NCBI RefSeq assembly: GCF_001026905.1
Contig: NZ_LAQL01000007.1
Span: 124,001-188,000, forward strand
Origin: Kiloniella spongiae
Lineage (GTDB): Bacteria; Pseudomonadota; Alphaproteobacteria; Kiloniellales; Kiloniellaceae
Direction of reading: 5' to 3'
DNA length: 64,000 bases
Below, piece by piece: positions 26,710 to 36,825 of the stretch (its first letter is position 1; each line of letters begins with the position of its first letter). The position numbers and the translations under genes were made by a program. The notes beneath the pieces are model-generated. The model was given only the letters and a program-made list of their open reading frames with translations. It searched no databases and was not told the DNA's origin.

Positions 26710-26886
26710 TTATGAATCAAGTTTGTGGTCGTCAACGATCTTTGCCTGACGTTTATTTTCGATCTTGGAGGCTTCTTTTTCTACTTTTGTTCGGCCGAAT
26801 TCAATCCGGTTGTCAGCGGCCTTTACAGCCTTTTCTTCGCGCGCCTTGTTCTTACGAGCCTGCTTTAAATTGATAACATTACTCAT
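26710..26886 (-). CDS. DUF4169-family small protein
   Basis: A 58-residue, highly charged protein that begins MSNVINLKQARKNKAREEK and continues with FGRTKVEKEASKIE. This is the DUF4169 pattern found in alphaproteobacteria (V-I-N-L-x-x-A-R-K, then FGRTK). It is too short for many ORF cutoffs but has family motifs over its whole length and a clean stop. No function is known. It is divergent from the prolyl oligopeptidase gene and 203 bases upstream of the MerR gene. Confidence 0.82.
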   Translation of the reverse strand: MSNVINLKQARKNKAREEKAVKAADNRIEFGRTKVEKEASKIENKRQAKIVDDHKLDS

Positions 26887-27012
26887 GAAATGTTTCTGCC
26901 TTTTATAAGCGCTGTTGTCAGATGCAATTTCCTGTCGTTTCTTGTTTCATAATATGATGTAACCATTTAATGCTTCTGTACCAGAACTTTTTTATGACCA
27001 GATGGAACCAAG

Positions 27013-29112
27013 ATGAGCAGCCGCCTTGTATCTGAAAATACCTTTGCCCCAAAAGCGGAGCAAAAACCTTACGTACATGAACTTCACAATGATCGACGCG
27101 AAGATCCTTATGCGTGGTTGCGGGCGGATAATTGGCAGGAAGTTATGCGGCAACCGGATAAGCTGGCGCCAGATATTCGGAACTATCTTGAACAGGAAAA
27201 CGGTTATTGCAAAGCTGTTATGGCTGATACAGGCGATTTGCAAAAACGATTGTTTGAGGAATTGAAAGGGCGGATTAAAGAGGATGATTCATCTGTGCCA
27301 TCGCCCGATGGTCCATGGCTTTATTATGTTCGTTATGAAGAAGGACAACAGCACCCGATTTTCTGTCGTAAACCAATAGATAATCAAGGAAACGAAGAGG
27401 TTCTTCTTGATGGTAACAAAAAGGCCGAGGGCAAAGATTTTTTCCAGATTGCGAGTTGTACTCACAGTCCGGATCATCGTTATGTCGCCTATAGTGTCGA
27501 TGAAAAGGGATCTGAATATTACACCCTGAGAATTAAGGATCTGGTGACGGGGGCGGAACTGGACGATGTAATCGACAGTACATCGGGGTCAGTGGTTTGG
27601 GCAGCTGATAATCAAACACTGTTTTATACTGTACTGGATGATAATCATCGTCCGTCAAAAGTTCTTCGACATTATCTGGGCGATAACGAAAACCTTGATG
27701 TGCTGGTATATGAAGAAAACGATTCTGGCTTTTTTGTTGGCATCGGTAAAAGTGAGTCCGGCAAGTTCATTCATATATTGGCGCATGATCACCAAACATC
27801 AGAAGTCCATTTAATTCCTGCAAATAATCCTGCATCAAAACCTGTTGTCGTATCAGTACGTGAACCGGGTATTGAATATGATGTTAGTGATCATGAGGGG
27901 CGTCTTCTTATTTTGACGAATGCTGATGATGCAGTGGATTTCAAAATCTGTGAAACGTCTTTAGACAAGACGGAACGGGGAAATTGGAAAGATCTGATTG
28001 CTCACAAACCGGGCGTTTTGATTCTGAGCCTGATTGTGTTCAAGGACTTTATGGCAAGACTGGAGCGTGTTGAAGGTCTGCCTAAAATCATTGTGACGCA
28101 CTTTTTTGATGACCAGGAGCACGAGATCGCTTTTGATGAAGAGGCTTACAGTCTTGGTATGTCCGGTGGATATGAATTTGATACCAAAACACTCCGCTTT
28201 AGCTATTCATCGCCGTCGACACCGGCGTGCGTTTTTGATTACGATATGGAAAGCCGGGAGCGGACACTACGCAAAGAAGATGAAATTCCGAGTGGGCATA
28301 GTCCGGACGACTACATTGTTCGCAGGCTATTGGCTCCTTCGCATGATGGCGCGCTCGTGCCGATCTCTCTGATGCATAGAAAAGATACTGAACTGGATGG
28401 CAAAGCACCGCTCTTGCTCTATGGCTACGGATCTTATGGGAATGCCATTCCTGCAGGTTTTATGCGCAACAGCTTTTCACTGGTGGACCGTGGTTTTGTC
28501 TATGCCATTGCTCATATTCGCGGTGGTACAGACAAGGGCTATGGCTGGTATCTTGATGGTAAAATGGACAAGAAGAAGAATACCTTCATCGATTTTATCG
28601 CCGCGGCAGAGCATCTAATTGCGGAGGGCTATACCGCTGCGGGGCAAATCGCGGCACATGGCGGGAGTGCGGGCGGTATGCTAATGGGTGTGATTTCCAA
28701 CATGCGGCCAGATCTATTCAAGGCGATTGTTGCAGATGTGCCTTTTGTGGATGTGCTGACAACCATGTGTGATGAAACCTTGCCGTTGACGCCACCTGAA
28801 TGGCCGGAATGGGGCAACCCGATTGCCGATAAAGCGGCATATGATTACATCAAATCCTATTCCCCTGTTGATAATGTAAGAGCACAAGATTATCCGAATA
28901 TACTGGTAACGGCTGGATTGACTGATCCTCGCGTGACCTATTGGGAACCGGCTAAATGGGTTGCGCGTTTACGTGAACTTAAAACAGATACCAACCATCT
29001 GATCTTCAAAACCAATATGTCCGCAGGCCACGGCGGCGCATCCGGGCGTTTCGAGCGGTTGAAAGAAGTGGCCCTGATGGATGCGTTTTTATTGAAAGTG
29101 TTTGAGATTTAA
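27013..29112 (+). CDS. S9 family prolyl oligopeptidase / oligopeptidase B
   Basis: A 699-residue serine peptidase. An N-terminal beta-propeller (about residues 75-410) gates an alpha/beta-hydrolase domain with nucleophile S552 in HGGSAGGMLMG, aspartate in AGLTDPRV and histidine in SAGHGGASGRF. Oligopeptidase B cleaves short peptides after basic residues; prolyl oligopeptidase cleaves after proline. EDPYAWLR near the N-terminus and GGTDKGYGWYLDGKMDKKKN are typical of the PtrB branch, so oligopeptidase B is favoured. No signal peptide, so it is cytoplasmic. Length is normal. Confidence 0.93.
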   Translation: MSSRLVSENTFAPKAEQKPYVHELHNDRREDPYAWLRADNWQEVMRQPDKLAPDIRNYLEQENGYCKAVMADTGDLQKRLFEELKGRIKEDDSSVPSPDGPWLYYVRYEEGQQHPIFCRKPIDNQGNEEVLLDGNKKAEGKDFFQIASCTHSPDHRYVAYSVDEKGSEYYTLRIKDLVTGAELDDVIDSTSGSVVWAADNQTLFYTVLDDNHRPSKVLRHYLGDNENLDVLVYEENDSGFFVGIGKSESGKFIHILAHDHQTSEVHLIPANNPASKPVVVSVREPGIEYDVSDHEGRLLILTNADDAVDFKICETSLDKTERGNWKDLIAHKPGVLILSLIVFKDFMARLERVEGLPKIIVTHFFDDQEHEIAFDEEAYSLGMSGGYEFDTKTLRFSYSSPSTPACVFDYDMESRERTLRKEDEIPSGHSPDDYIVRRLLAPSHDGALVPISLMHRKDTELDGKAPLLLYGYGSYGNAIPAGFMRNSFSLVDRGFVYAIAHIRGGTDKGYGWYLDGKMDKKKNTFIDFIAAAEHLIAEGYTAAGQIAAHGGSAGGMLMGVISNMRPDLFKAIVADVPFVDVLTTMCDETLPLTPPEWPEWGNPIADKAAYDYIKSYSPVDNVRAQDYPNILVTAGLTDPRVTYWEPAKWVARLRELKTDTNHLIFKTNMSAGHGGASGRFERLKEVALMDAFLLKVFEI

Positions 29113-29140
29113 AAGAATTTTCGAAGCTGAGGAAGATGGT

Positions 29141-29797
29141 ATGAAGAAAAACTATTTCCGTTTTTTGAAGATGTTACCTCTCCTTTGCGCTTTTACAATT
29201 CTTGAAGCCAAAGCCGATGAGAGTTCACAAACTCAGATCGTGAAAGAGTTGGTTTATAAAGAGTTCCACGATCCGGGTTATGTGTATTTCCTGACCGAGA
29301 AGGGCAAAGAACTGGAAGCGGCTTTCTATTATCGCTTTATTACTTATGAGCAAATTGAGAAATGGAGTGTTGGTGAGAAATTTGAATTGGTGATTGATGC
29401 AAACAAAGGTGTTGGCGTGCGTCATAAGTCAGAGGCCGAATTCTTTAAGGTCGTCTTCGCTCGACCAGATAATCCAATAGGGCTTCTTGAGAAGACGTGC
29501 CTCGAAACAGCAGTGACGACCTTGGATATTGCAGGGTGTTTTCATCAAAGTGCAGAGCGCTGGCGCCGTGAAAGTGATTATTTATTTCGCGAGCTTTCAA
29601 CAAGTGCCTCTAAAACTGTGTTTGGACAACTTTCCGACGCGAGGACTAAGTGGTTGGCTTATGAAGCTAGTTTGATGGATAGCTTTTATACATATGGGCA
29701 AGAGCAAGGTGGTTCTATTATGAAAATTCACAGCGCATCCCTAAAAAGTGAACTTGCTCAGTCTTTCTATTATCAAACAGTTCGATTTTTTGAGTAG
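29141..29797 (+). CDS. Secreted protein with LprI-like (DUF1311) C-terminal region
   Basis: A 218-residue protein. The signal peptide (MKKNYFRFLKMLPLLCAFTI, cleavage near AKA/DE) is followed by an unassigned region to about residue 115. The C-terminal part (CFHQSAERWRRESDYLF, LSDARTKWLAYEASLMDSFY) has the spacing of the DUF1311/LprI lysozyme-inhibitor helix pair, though only one of its cysteines is obvious. The ATG at 29141 follows GAGGAAG and is preferred over the upstream frame that overlaps the peptidase gene. Probably co-transcribed with it. The LprI link is tentative. Confidence 0.6.
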   Translation: MKKNYFRFLKMLPLLCAFTILEAKADESSQTQIVKELVYKEFHDPGYVYFLTEKGKELEAAFYYRFITYEQIEKWSVGEKFELVIDANKGVGVRHKSEAEFFKVVFARPDNPIGLLEKTCLETAVTTLDIAGCFHQSAERWRRESDYLFRELSTSASKTVFGQLSDARTKWLAYEASLMDSFYTYGQEQGGSIMKIHSASLKSELAQSFYYQTVRFFE

Positions 29798-29828
29798 GTG
29801 GCTTCAGGCTTCTTCTGAAGTATAAGAG

Positions 29829-29853
29829 GGGCCAGATTTATTTAATCTGGCCC
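29829..29853. terminator. Hairpin between convergent genes
   Basis: GGGCCAGATT and AATCTGGCCC, perfect 10-base arms with a 5-base loop, lie between the LprI-like gene and pyrF. No U-run on either side, so termination efficiency is doubtful despite the strong stem. Confidence 0.5.
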
Positions 29854-29887
29854 GAACTGTAATAGATAATCACAATGATATACTTAT

Positions 29888-30679
29888 TTAAATTTGCTCT
29901 ATCGCTGTTTGAATATCAGAAACCTTTGGGCCTGCTGCGGCAAGTCTTCTGCTAGAGTTGACAATAATTCTCTTCAGATCTGGAGTTAAAGCCTTTACAT
30001 CATCTGGTTTAGCCCCTTGTTGACCGATGCCCGGGGCAAGAAAATAGGCGTTAGGCAGGACATCAAGAGCGTATTTCAAATCTTCTGGAACAGTTGCCCC
30101 TACTACGGCACCGATGGTTTTGTTATTACGGGCTGCTTCCCAATTAGCAATATCATCAAGAATAGAGTGCCATAATTTAGGTGAGCCGTGTTCCTGTAAA
30201 GCAGTGCCTTCAGGGTTTGAAGAGCGTGTTACAACAAAGACATAAGCGCCTGTGTCATAGGCTCTCTCAAGCAAAGGAGCTAGAGAGGCGAAGCCAAGAT
30301 AGGGTGTGACGGTGATCGCGTCTACCTGCATAGGGGCATCGTTGCCAAGCCAGGCTCTGGAATAAGCATCAACAGTAGAGCCGATGTCTCCTCTTTTTGC
30401 ATCTGCCAGCACAAGGAGGCCCATTTTCCTTGCCTCCTTAATGATATCAGTTAGTGCTCTATAGCCTTCGACCCCAAATCTTTCGAAGTAGGCGACCTGG
30501 GGTTTTACAATAGAGGCATTATTGTGAGCTGCTTCTAACATCGTCAGCGCAAATTTTCGAGCACCAGCAGCGGTGTCATCCAGTCCCCAAGCTGATAGTG
30601 TATCTTGGGTAGGATCAATCCCGACACATCTGGTTAGAGCATCATATGGGGCTTTTGATAAGGTTTCGAATAATGTCAT
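29888..30679 (-). CDS. pyrF: Orotidine 5'-phosphate decarboxylase (group 2)
   Basis: A 263-residue TIM-barrel enzyme that converts OMP to UMP, the last step of pyrimidine synthesis. The catalytic motif LADAKRGDIGST (residues 91-102) contains the Asp-Lys-Asp set, and VGIDPTQDTL, VTPYLGFASL and LAPGIGQQGAKPDDV fit the longer group-2 (PyrF-II) enzymes. AAGGGAG precedes the ATG. It follows the histidine phosphatase gene on the same strand, with carB and carA further upstream, so three pyrimidine genes lie within 7 kb. Confidence 0.93.
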   Translation of the reverse strand: MTLFETLSKAPYDALTRCVGIDPTQDTLSAWGLDDTAAGARKFALTMLEAAHNNASIVKPQVAYFERFGVEGYRALTDIIKEARKMGLLVLADAKRGDIGSTVDAYSRAWLGNDAPMQVDAITVTPYLGFASLAPLLERAYDTGAYVFVVTRSSNPEGTALQEHGSPKLWHSILDDIANWEAARNNKTIGAVVGATVPEDLKYALDVLPNAYFLAPGIGQQGAKPDDVKALTPDLKRIIVNSSRRLAAAGPKVSDIQTAIEQI

Positions 30680-30729
30680 AATTGATGCTCCCTTCCAAAT
30701 GTCTTGCTGCTGATTAGATTATGTCGTTG

Positions 30730-31311
30730 TTAGTTTATCTTGTTCACAAACCGCCGTTGCCAAATAGGGCTTTCCAAGTTCGGCGGGGTGTGATGACAAA
30801 GGGCGCAGTTGGGCAGTGGTTCATAATCCGGTAAATCGAAATGATGTTTGATGGCCCCATAGAGACCACCGTGGGCAGCGATTAAAACTGGACCGGGTCG
30901 ATTGATGGCTGTGTTGACTGCATTTGCTGCGCGTTCGATAAACACTTGCCTTGTTTCTGCCCCTTCAGGGGTGAATTCGCCGTCTTTCCAGGCTTCGAAC
31001 CATCCGTCGTCGACAAGCCCTTCTTGATTGCCAAAGCCTGCTTCTTTTAGATCATCAATAATGACGATTTCGCAATTGAGAACCTGATTAAGAATTTGTG
31101 CGGTTTCGAGTGCCCGTCCCAATGGACTTGCACAGATAGTTTGGATTTTTACATGTTTAATGGATTCAGCCGCTTCGTAAGCTTGTTTACGCCCAGTGTC
31201 ATTCAAGGGAATATCTGTAAAACCCTGCATCAAACCCTTGGCGTTCCAATCAGTTTGTCCATGGCGAATGTAATAGAATTCTTTGTGAAGCAGCATAGAA
31301 AATGAATCCAT
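30730..31311 (-). CDS. Histidine phosphatase family protein (phosphoglycerate-mutase-like)
   Basis: About 193 residues. The catalytic YIRHGQTDWNAKGLMQGFTD motif lies near the N-terminus and the second histidine in AAHGGLYGAI near residue 135. Members are phosphomonoesterases with a phosphohistidine intermediate; substrates range from phosphoglycerate to alpha-ribazole phosphate. The start is uncertain: 31311 and 31296 are both plausible, while the longest frame reaches back through the greA terminator and is rejected. No strong Shine-Dalgarno is seen for either. Lies between greA and pyrF. Confidence 0.8.
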   Translation of the reverse strand: MDSFSMLLHKEFYYIRHGQTDWNAKGLMQGFTDIPLNDTGRKQAYEAAESIKHVKIQTICASPLGRALETAQILNQVLNCEIVIIDDLKEAGFGNQEGLVDDGWFEAWKDGEFTPEGAETRQVFIERAANAVNTAINRPGPVLIAAHGGLYGAIKHHFDLPDYEPLPNCALCHHTPPNLESPIWQRRFVNKIN

Positions 31312-31423
31312 TTTATAGTTGTTTGGCTTAACTCTTACCCGTCGTTGTTTCATTGTTCGTGTCGCTTTACCTACACTTCTTTCTTCACGCCTAACGCAAA
31401 GATTAAACAAACCGACGATATAA

Positions 31424-31463
31424 AATAATACCCGGTATCTCAAAAGAGGTACCGGGTATTATT
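31424..31463 (-). terminator. Rho-independent terminator of greA
   Basis: AATAATACCCGGTA pairs with TACCGGGTATTATT, a perfect 14-base stem, on the minus strand just after greA, running into TTTAT. It is strong enough to separate greA from the phosphatase-pyrF pair. Confidence 0.85.
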
Positions 31464-31481
31464 TAGCCAAAAAATTGTGGC

Positions 31482-31958
31482 TTAAATATATTCAATCTTG
31501 ACGATCTCGTAGCCTTTTTCACCCGCTGGTGTTCTGACTTCAACGGAATCGCCTTCTTCTTTACCGATCATTGCGCGTGCCATCGGTGATGTGATAGCGA
31601 TGCGTCCCGCTTTTACATCTGCTTCCAGATCGCCAACTAGTTGATAGGTGGATTCTTCATCAGTATCTTCGTCGGCAATGGTTATGGTGGCGCCAAACTT
31701 CACGGTTGAACCGCTCATAGCAGCGACGTCAATAACCTCTGCACGGGAAATTCGAGCTTCGAGCTCAAGAACACGACCCTCGATAAAGCTCTGCTTTTCA
31801 CGGGCGGCGTGGTACTCGGCGTTTTCCGATAGGTCGCCGTGTTCGCGTGCTTCGGCGATTGCGCGAATCACTGCCGGACGCTCGACAACTTTCAGGTTAC
31901 GGAGCTCTTCTTCAAGGCGGGCAAGGCCCTCCTTGGTCATAGGGAACTTTTCACTCAT
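31482..31958 (-). CDS. greA: Transcription elongation factor GreA
   Basis: A 158-residue factor that inserts its coiled coil into the RNA polymerase secondary channel and stimulates transcript cleavage in backtracked complexes. The N-terminal coiled coil carries the acidic tip [15 protein letters not shown]. The C-terminal FKBP-like domain includes ISITSP-type [18 protein letters not shown]. Length and motifs are standard. It follows carB by 78 bases on the same strand, a conserved order in many alphaproteobacteria, and ends at a strong terminator. Confidence 0.96.
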   Translation of the reverse strand: MSEKFPMTKEGLARLEEELRNLKVVERPAVIRAIAEAREHGDLSENAEYHAAREKQSFIEGRVLELEARISRAEVIDVAAMSGSTVKFGATITIADEDTDEESTYQLVGDLEADVKAGRIAITSPMARAMIGKEEGDSVEVRTPAGEKGYEIVKIEYI

Positions 31959-31989
31959 TCGCTTTTCCAGGCGTATTTACAAACAGTTA

Positions 31990-32027
31990 CTCCCGATTCC
32001 ACCGCCGTTATAGGGCAGAATCGGGAG
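31990..32027. other. Hairpin between carB and greA
   Basis: CTCCCGATTC and GAATCGGGAG, perfect 10-base arms around an 18-base loop, lie immediately after the carB stop. On the transcribed strand no U-run follows, so an mRNA-processing or partial termination signal is more likely than a full terminator. Confidence 0.5.
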
Positions 32028-32036
32028 CCACTTAAA

Positions 32037-35000
32037 TTAGAACGAAGATTTAAAATAAGCCTGAAGTGGCTCGACTTCAAGTAGGCCTTCTCTTTTTGCT
32101 TTCAAAGCCTCTACCATGGCGCGGGCACCATTAGCAGTTGTGAAGTACGGAACCGAGCTATCAAGGGCGCCGCGACGGATATCAAAACTGTCCGCAATGG
32201 CCTTGGCACCTTCGGTTGTATTGATGATCAGGTGAACTTTGCCGGATTTGATGGTATCGGCAATGTTTGGTCGACCTTCACGAACCTTCAGAGCGCGCTC
32301 AACTTCGAAGCCTTTTTCCTGAAGATGGGTTGCAGTGCCGCTGGTTGCGACAATCTTGTAGCCCATATCCAGTAAATCTTTTGCGAGGTCTTCCATGACT
32401 TTTTTGTCACGGTCTTTTACAGAGATGAAGACTGTTCCCTCATCTGGCAGATCAATGCCAACAGCCATCTGTGCTTTGAGGAAGGCTCGGCCAAAGGATG
32501 TGTCCAGACCCATAACTTCGCCTGTTGACCGCATTTCAGGGCCAAGCATGACATCGACACCAGGGAAACGATTGAAGGGGAAAACAGCTTCCTTGATGGC
32601 AATATGGTCACCGCGTTCTGTGATCAGGTCGATATTGGCAAGTTTTTCTCCAGCCATGACACGGGAGGCAATTTTAGCTACCGCATTTCCAGTGGCTTTC
32701 GCAACAAACGGAACTGTTCGGCTGGCGCGCGGGTTTACTTCTAGGATGTAAACAACATCATCTTTAACCGCGAATTGCACATTCATCAGGCCAACAACAT
32801 TAAGCGCGAGGGCCAGTTTATGGGCTTGCGCATTAATCTCGGCAATAATGCTTTCAGACAGGCTGTAAGGCGGCAGGGAACAGGCTGAGTCACCAGAGTG
32901 AATGCCGGCTTCTTCAATGTGTTCCATAATCCCGGCAACGAAGACATCTTTGCCATCGCAAATCGCATCAACATCCACCTCAATTGCGTCCTGCAGATAG
33001 CTATCAAGAAGCACAGGGTTTTTACCGGATACTTGCACCGCGGTATTGATATAACGCTCGAGCTGGCTGGTCTCGTGAATAATCTCCATGGCACGTCCCC
33101 CCAGAACATAGGACGGGCGGATAACAACCGGGAAGCCAATGCGTTCTGCGACGGCGAAAGCTTCTTCTTTGGTCGTTGCTGTGCCGTTGATTGGCTGACG
33201 AAGATCAAGTTCCTGCAAGAGCTTCTGGAAGCGCTCCCGATCTTCGGCAAGGTCAATGGCATCCGGGGACGTTCCAAGGATCGGAATACCCGCATCTTCG
33301 AGAGCCTGAGACAGTTTAAGCGGTGTTTGGCCGCCAAACTGCACAATTACACCCTTGAGTGTGCCGTTGCTTTGTTCCTTGCGGGCAATCTCAATAACGT
33401 CTTCACCTGTAAGGGGCTCGAAATAGAGACGGTCCGAAGTGTCGTAGTCCGTGGAAACAGTTTCAGGATTACAGTTGACCATAATGGTCTCGTAACCTGC
33501 GTCGCTAAGGGCGTAGGCCGCATGGACACAACAGTAATCAAACTCGATACCTTGACCGATACGGTTTGGGCCACCGCCAAGGATCATAATTTTTTCGCGG
33601 TCAGTCGGCTCTGATTCACATTCGGCTGGGTTCACGCCATCGCCTTCGTAACAAGAGTACATATAAGGCGTTGTGGACGGGAACTCACCTGCGCAGGTAT
33701 CAATCCGTTTGAAGACCGGGGATACGTTCAGGCTATGACGGTGTTTGGTGACCTCTGCTTCGTCCTGATTGGTCAACTCGGCAAGGCGCGCGTCGGCAAA
33801 GCCCATTTTCTTTAGGGTCAGGAAGGATTGACGATCTTTTGGCAAGCCGTTTTCACGAATATCATTTTCCATCAAGACAATGTCTTCGATCTGGCGCACA
33901 AACCATGGATCAAACTTTGTGACGTCAAAAATTTCTTCAACGGTCAAGCCGTGACGCAGTGCCTGAGCAATGGTTAGCATTCTGTCTTTAGTTGGCTTCG
34001 ACAGGAAGGAACGAACGGTGTCTTTGTCGACATTGCCGTTTGCATCAACAGCACCAGGGATATCGACTTCATTAAAGCCGGTTAAGCCGGTTTCCATGGA
34101 CCGTAGCGCTTTTTGAACTGATTCGCCAAAGCAGCGACCGATAGACATGGCTTCACCAACAGATTTCATCGCTGTGGTCAGGTAATCTTCAGCACCGGGG
34201 AATTTTTCGAAGGTAAAGCGCGGGATCTTGGTCACGACGTAATCAATTGTCGGCTCAAAAGATGCCGGTGTTACCTTGGTAATGTCATTTTTGAGTTCGT
34301 CCAGTGTGTAACCAACCGCAAGCTTTGCTGCGATCTTGGCAATCGGGAAGCCTGTTGCTTTGGAAGCCAGAGCGGAAGAGCGAGACACACGCGGGTTCAT
34401 CTCAATGACCACGAGCTCACCATTTTCCGGGTTGAGGCCGAACTGCACGTTCGATCCACCAGTATCGACACCGATTTCACGTAGGCAGTCAATCGAAGCA
34501 TCTCTGAGAATCTGGTATTCTTTATCTGTCAATGTCAGAGCCGGAGCGACAGTCACTGAGTCGCCGGTATGAATGCCCATAGGATCGATGTTTTCGATGG
34601 AACAAATGATGATGCAGTTGTCTGCGCTGTCGCGGACAACTTCCATCTCGTACTCTTTCCATCCCAATACAGACTGTTCGACCAGAACTTCTGTCGTCGG
34701 TGAAGCTTTCAGACCGTTTTTGACAATCTCTTCAAACTCTTCCGGGTTATAGGCAATGCCACCGCCTGTACCGCCGAGAGTGAAAGATGGACGGATAATT
34801 GCAGGAATGCCGACCGTTTCCAGAGCTTCTAGAGCTTCTTCGTAAGAATGGACAACGCTTGAACGCGGGGACTTCAGGCCAATTTTTTCCATAGCTGTTC
34901 TGAACAGCAAGCGATCTTCGGCTTTTTCGATAACATCAGCTTTAGCGCCGATCATTTCAACGCCGTGTTTGTGTAATGCACCAGAGCGTTCCAGAGCAAG

Positions 35001-35297
35001 ACCTGTATTCAAGGCTGTCTGGCCACCCATTGTTGGCAAAAGTGCATCGGGTTTTTCTTTCTCGATGATCTTTTCAACGACTTCCGGTGTGATCGGTTCG
35101 ATGTAGGTTGCATCGGCGAGACCGGGATCCGTCATAATCGTTGCCGGGTTCGAGTTTACCAGAATAACCCGGTAGCCTTCTTCGCGTAGCGCTTTACAGG
35201 CCTGTGCGCCGGAATAGTCAAACTCACAAGCCTGACCGATAATGATCGGCCCTGCGCCGATGATCATGATGGATTTGATGTCTGTTCTTTTAGGCAT
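32037..35297 (-). CDS. carB: Carbamoyl-phosphate synthase large subunit
   Basis: A 1086-residue enzyme that makes carbamoyl phosphate from ammonia (supplied by CarA), bicarbonate and two ATP, for pyrimidine and arginine synthesis. It shows the duplicated ATP-grasp halves: [20 protein letters not shown] at the start and [20 protein letters not shown] in the second half. Each has its own [11 protein letters not shown]- or [11 protein letters not shown]-type motif. A C-terminal MGS-like allosteric domain covers about residues 940-1080. Length is normal. It is preceded by carA with a hairpin in the 113-base gap. Confidence 0.97.
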   Translation of the reverse strand: MPKRTDIKSIMIIGAGPIIIGQACEFDYSGAQACKALREEGYRVILVNSNPATIMTDPGLADATYIEPITPEVVEKIIEKEKPDALLPTMGGQTALNTGLALERSGALHKHGVEMIGAKADVIEKAEDRLLFRTAMEKIGLKSPRSSVVHSYEEALEALETVGIPAIIRPSFTLGGTGGGIAYNPEEFEEIVKNGLKASPTTEVLVEQSVLGWKEYEMEVVRDSADNCIIICSIENIDPMGIHTGDSVTVAPALTLTDKEYQILRDASIDCLREIGVDTGGSNVQFGLNPENGELVVIEMNPRVSRSSALASKATGFPIAKIAAKLAVGYTLDELKNDITKVTPASFEPTIDYVVTKIPRFTFEKFPGAEDYLTTAMKSVGEAMSIGRCFGESVQKALRSMETGLTGFNEVDIPGAVDANGNVDKDTVRSFLSKPTKDRMLTIAQALRHGLTVEEIFDVTKFDPWFVRQIEDIVLMENDIRENGLPKDRQSFLTLKKMGFADARLAELTNQDEAEVTKHRHSLNVSPVFKRIDTCAGEFPSTTPYMYSCYEGDGVNPAECESEPTDREKIMILGGGPNRIGQGIEFDYCCVHAAYALSDAGYETIMVNCNPETVSTDYDTSDRLYFEPLTGEDVIEIARKEQSNGTLKGVIVQFGGQTPLKLSQALEDAGIPILGTSPDAIDLAEDRERFQKLLQELDLRQPINGTATTKEEAFAVAERIGFPVVIRPSYVLGGRAMEIIHETSQLERYINTAVQVSGKNPVLLDSYLQDAIEVDVDAICDGKDVFVAGIMEHIEEAGIHSGDSACSLPPYSLSESIIAEINAQAHKLALALNVVGLMNVQFAVKDDVVYILEVNPRASRTVPFVAKATGNAVAKIASRVMAGEKLANIDLITERGDHIAIKEAVFPFNRFPGVDVMLGPEMRSTGEVMGLDTSFGRAFLKAQMAVGIDLPDEGTVFISVKDRDKKVMEDLAKDLLDMGYKIVATSGTATHLQEKGFEVERALKVREGRPNIADTIKSGKVHLIINTTEGAKAIADSFDIRRGALDSSVPYFTTANGARAMVEALKAKREGLLEVEPLQAYFKSSF

Positions 35298-35373
35298 GGT
35301 CTGCTGTACTCATCTTTTGTCTGTTTGCTCTTGCCTTATTCAGGGCAGTGAGCTTTTCAGCTGTCTCGTAAAA

Positions 35374-35406
35374 CAATGGCGGCTGCTGTCGAAAGCGCCG
35401 CCATTG
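35374..35406 (-). terminator. Hairpin between carA and carB (possible attenuator)
   Basis: CAATGGCGGC and GCCGCCATTG, perfect 10-base arms. On the transcribed minus strand it begins four bases after the carA stop and is followed by TTTTA. The weak U-run suggests partial termination or processing between the subunit genes. Confidence 0.55.
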
Positions 35407-35410
35407 CAAA

Positions 35411-36625
35411 TTATTTTCGGCGGTCTGCCATAAGATCGCGGAACCGCTTGAACAGATACTGACTGTCCTGTGGCCCGGGTGAAGCCTCTGGGTGATATTG
35501 AACAGAGAACACCGGGCGATCTTTCAGACGGATACCTTGATTGGTGTTGTCGAAAAGCGAAACATGGGTCTCTTCAACACTTTCCGGCAGGCTGTCTTTG
35601 TCGACCATAAAGCCATGGTTTTGACTGGTGATCTCTACCTTGTTGGTGGTGAAGTCTTTGACAGGATGGTTTGCACCGCGGTGGCCAAGATGCATTTTCT
35701 TGGTGTCTGCACCAAGTGCAAGTGCAAGGATCTGGTGACCAAGACAGATGCCAAAAATAGGCAGATCTTTCTGGTCCAGAAGTGCTTTCACCATTGGGAT
35801 GGCATATTCACCTGTCGCAGCCGGGTCACCCGGGCCGTTAGAAAGGAAGACACCATCTGGTTTGTGGTTAAGGATCTCGTCTGCTGTTGCATTTGCAGGT
35901 ACGACGGTTACACGACATCCTTGTGAACTGAGTGAGCGCAGGATATTGCGTTTCGCCCCAAAATCCACTGCGACGACATGAAACTCGGGATTTTCTTCGC
36001 TCTGGTATCCTTCTTCGAGGGTCCAGCGTTTTTCATTCCAGTTTGATGTCTGTGCGCAAGTGACATCTTTGGCAAGGTCCATACCGTTCAAGCCAGGGAA
36101 GTCAGCGGCCTTCTTGCGGAGTGCTTCCAGATCAAACTTGCCGTCAGCATGATAGGCAATGCAGCCGTTAGGCGCGCCATTGTCACGGATCAGGCGGGTA
36201 AGGACACGAGTGTCGACACCTGTGATCGCACTGAGGTTATGAGATTTTAACCAAGCATCGAGATCGCGGGTTGCGCGCCAGTTAGACGGCTGGGTGATGT
36301 CCATTCGGAGAATGGCGCCGCGTGATGAAGGGGTGATCGTCTCGATGTCTTCATCATTGACCCCAACATTCCCAATGTGTGGGAAGGTAAAGGTAATGAT
36401 TTGTCCTGCATAGGAAGGGTCGGTCAGGATTTCCTGATACCCTGTCATCGAGGTGTTGAAGCAAACTTCTGCAACGGCTTCACCTTCTGCGCCCAAACCC
36501 TTTCCCCAAAACACTTGCCCGTTGGCAAGAACGAGGACCGCGGTTGCTCCCGCAGGTTGTTTGCAGGCAGAATCAATAGCCCCTGTCTGAGAGACGGAGG
36601 TTTCTTTTGATGTCATAATACTCAT
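35411..36625 (-). CDS. carA: Carbamoyl-phosphate synthase small subunit (glutaminase)
   Basis: A 404-residue glutamine amidotransferase subunit that hydrolyses glutamine and passes ammonia to CarB. The N-terminal CPSase_sm domain (about residues 27-165) has EVCFNTSMTGYQEILTDPSY. The class-I GATase domain follows, with the nucleophile cysteine in FGICLGHQILAL and the His-Glu pair in YHPEASPGP. An N-terminal extension of about 25 polar residues precedes the domain; a start at the ATG four codons in is possible. The first gene of the carA-carB-greA cluster, with its promoter in the 200-base gap before yqeY. Confidence 0.97.
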   Translation of the reverse strand: MSIMTSKETSVSQTGAIDSACKQPAGATAVLVLANGQVFWGKGLGAEGEAVAEVCFNTSMTGYQEILTDPSYAGQIITFTFPHIGNVGVNDEDIETITPSSRGAILRMDITQPSNWRATRDLDAWLKSHNLSAITGVDTRVLTRLIRDNGAPNGCIAYHADGKFDLEALRKKAADFPGLNGMDLAKDVTCAQTSNWNEKRWTLEEGYQSEENPEFHVVAVDFGAKRNILRSLSSQGCRVTVVPANATADEILNHKPDGVFLSNGPGDPAATGEYAIPMVKALLDQKDLPIFGICLGHQILALALGADTKKMHLGHRGANHPVKDFTTNKVEITSQNHGFMVDKDSLPESVEETHVSLFDNTNQGIRLKDRPVFSVQYHPEASPGPQDSQYLFKRFRDLMADRRK

Positions 36626-36825
36626 GGATGAGGCGTCCTTTAGGCAGACGTAATCGTCAGCGATTTAATAGCTGAGGCCTTTGTATAAGCATAAGTGGCT
36701 TTTAGGTCAAGAAAAACACGAAAGAAAATAGTGTTTAATAACAGCGGCTTATAAAGTTTTTAAAACTTTGCCATTTCTTTCTTTTTAGAGTAGGTTCTGG
36801 TCCTTTCTAAACATGTTCGGGGCAA

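Noticed and set aside
32898-33614. 238-codon plus-strand frame inside carB
   Set aside because: Overlaps the centre of a textbook CarB; no recognisable domain.
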